From Deltaproteobacteria bacterium (lineage in GTDB: Bacteria > Desulfobacterota > Syntrophia > Syntrophales > Fen-1087), in NCBI GenBank assembly GCA_026388595.1, contig JAPLJM010000139.1, forward strand, positions 1 to 6,774: 6,774 nt of DNA. The letters run 5' to 3'. The notes under the pieces were generated by a model, which saw only the letters and a program-made list of their open reading frames with translations, did not search any database and was not told where the DNA came from. Below are positions 6,503-6,774 of the stretch, piece after piece. How positions within the stretch are numbered: the stretch's first letter is position 1; every line of letters begins with the position of its first letter. Both the position numbers and the translations under genes were made by a program.

Positions 6503-6774
6503 GTGGCTGCATGATATTGAGATTCGAAAGATGGTCATGGAAGATGTGTCTGCCGTGACCGCTATTGATTGTGCTGAGGATCGGGATCCATGGACGGAGA
6601 ATCTCTTCCGGCAGGAGCTGCAAATCCCAATCTCGCATAAACTGGTGGCCGGCAGCAAGTCGGACAGGGGCGGCCAGATCGCCGGTTTTATAATTTTCTG
6701 GATGGTGGCGGATGAGGTGCAGCTTCACAAAATCACCGTCAGCCGGCAGGTTCAGCGGCAGGGGGTCGGCAGAA
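6486..6774 (+). CDS. rimI: RimI-type ribosomal protein S18 alanine N-acetyltransferase (5' part, cut by window edge)
   Basis: This GNAT-fold enzyme should acetylate the N-terminal alanine of ribosomal protein S18 using acetyl-CoA. Only the first 96 codons are present; the reading frame is open to the right edge. Seen: an opening strand IEIRKMVMEDV (11-21) followed by AVTAID, the RimI-typical DPWTE (34-38) and FRQEL (41-45), a strand GFIIFWMVADEVQLHKITV (67-85), and the acetyl-CoA loop Q-R-Q-G-V-G (90-95). The catalytic Glu and Tyr known from E. coli RimI would lie beyond the edge. The ATG at 6486 overlaps the EIIC end by 17 bp; the next in-frame ATG (6531) would cut off the first strand. The ribosome-binding site is weak, so translational coupling to EIIC is likely. 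Another GNAT specificity cannot be fully excluded without the C-terminus. Confidence 0.8.
   Translation, partial: MVSPGEWLHDIEIRKMVMEDVSAVTAIDCAEDRDPWTENLFRQELQIPISHKLVAGSKSDRGGQIAGFIIFWMVADEVQLHKITVSRQVQRQGVGR

Noticed and set aside
5879..6658. Long 259-codon minus-strand open frame opposite EIIC and rimI.
   Set aside because: It lies wholly antisense to well-supported genes, its product is rich in Gly, Gln, Arg and His with no recognisable domain, and no start signal is evident.

Overview
The window carries two divergent blocks and looks like a chromosomal segment of a Gram-negative, probably deltaproteobacterial (Desulfobacterota, perhaps Syntrophus-like), bacterium. This rests on the gene content: a CyaB-type multi-GAF adenylate cyclase, RecD, a mannose-family PTS cluster and RimI. 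Base composition is moderate and even, and no mobile element, tRNA, rRNA or CRISPR array is visible. The taxonomic call is an inference.

Left block (minus strand, about 71-2672). A small coiled-coil protein built of a 36-residue tandem repeat overlaps by 14 bp the start of a 764-residue class III nucleotide cyclase. The cyclase order is GAF-GAF-PAS-catalytic domain-helical tail. All catalytic residues are present and the base-selecting Lys/Asp pair predicts ATP as substrate. The second GAF domain keeps the NKFDE motif of cyclic-nucleotide-binding GAFs. Bases 1-70, beyond the cyclase stop, are purine-rich on the plus strand and hold nothing I can support.

Divergent intergenic region (about 2673-2830). 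It holds a candidate promoter for each direction.

Right block (plus strand, 2831-6774). A full-length recD (613 residues, TTG start behind a strong Shine-Dalgarno) is followed by a promoter-like TTGACA-N17-TAGCGT. Then come three mannose-family PTS genes in the order EIIA, EIIB, EIIC. EIIC overlaps by 17 bp a gene for a RimI-type N-acetyltransferase that runs off the right edge. No EIID lies next to EIIC. The stop codons of EIIA and EIIB each sit within a strong RNA hairpin that has no U-tract. The EIIC start lies in a small hairpin with its ribosome-binding site in the loop.

How the genes may work together: the cyclase would convert GAF/PAS-sensed signals into cAMP, with the repeat protein made in step with it as a possible partner or regulator. 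The PTS proteins would relay phosphate from HPr to EIIA (His9) to EIIB (His14), with EIIC as the membrane part. With no EIID in view, a sensory role for this PTS is possible. RecD and RimI are housekeeping functions (DNA repair and ribosomal protein S18 acetylation) with no obvious link to the PTS beyond position.
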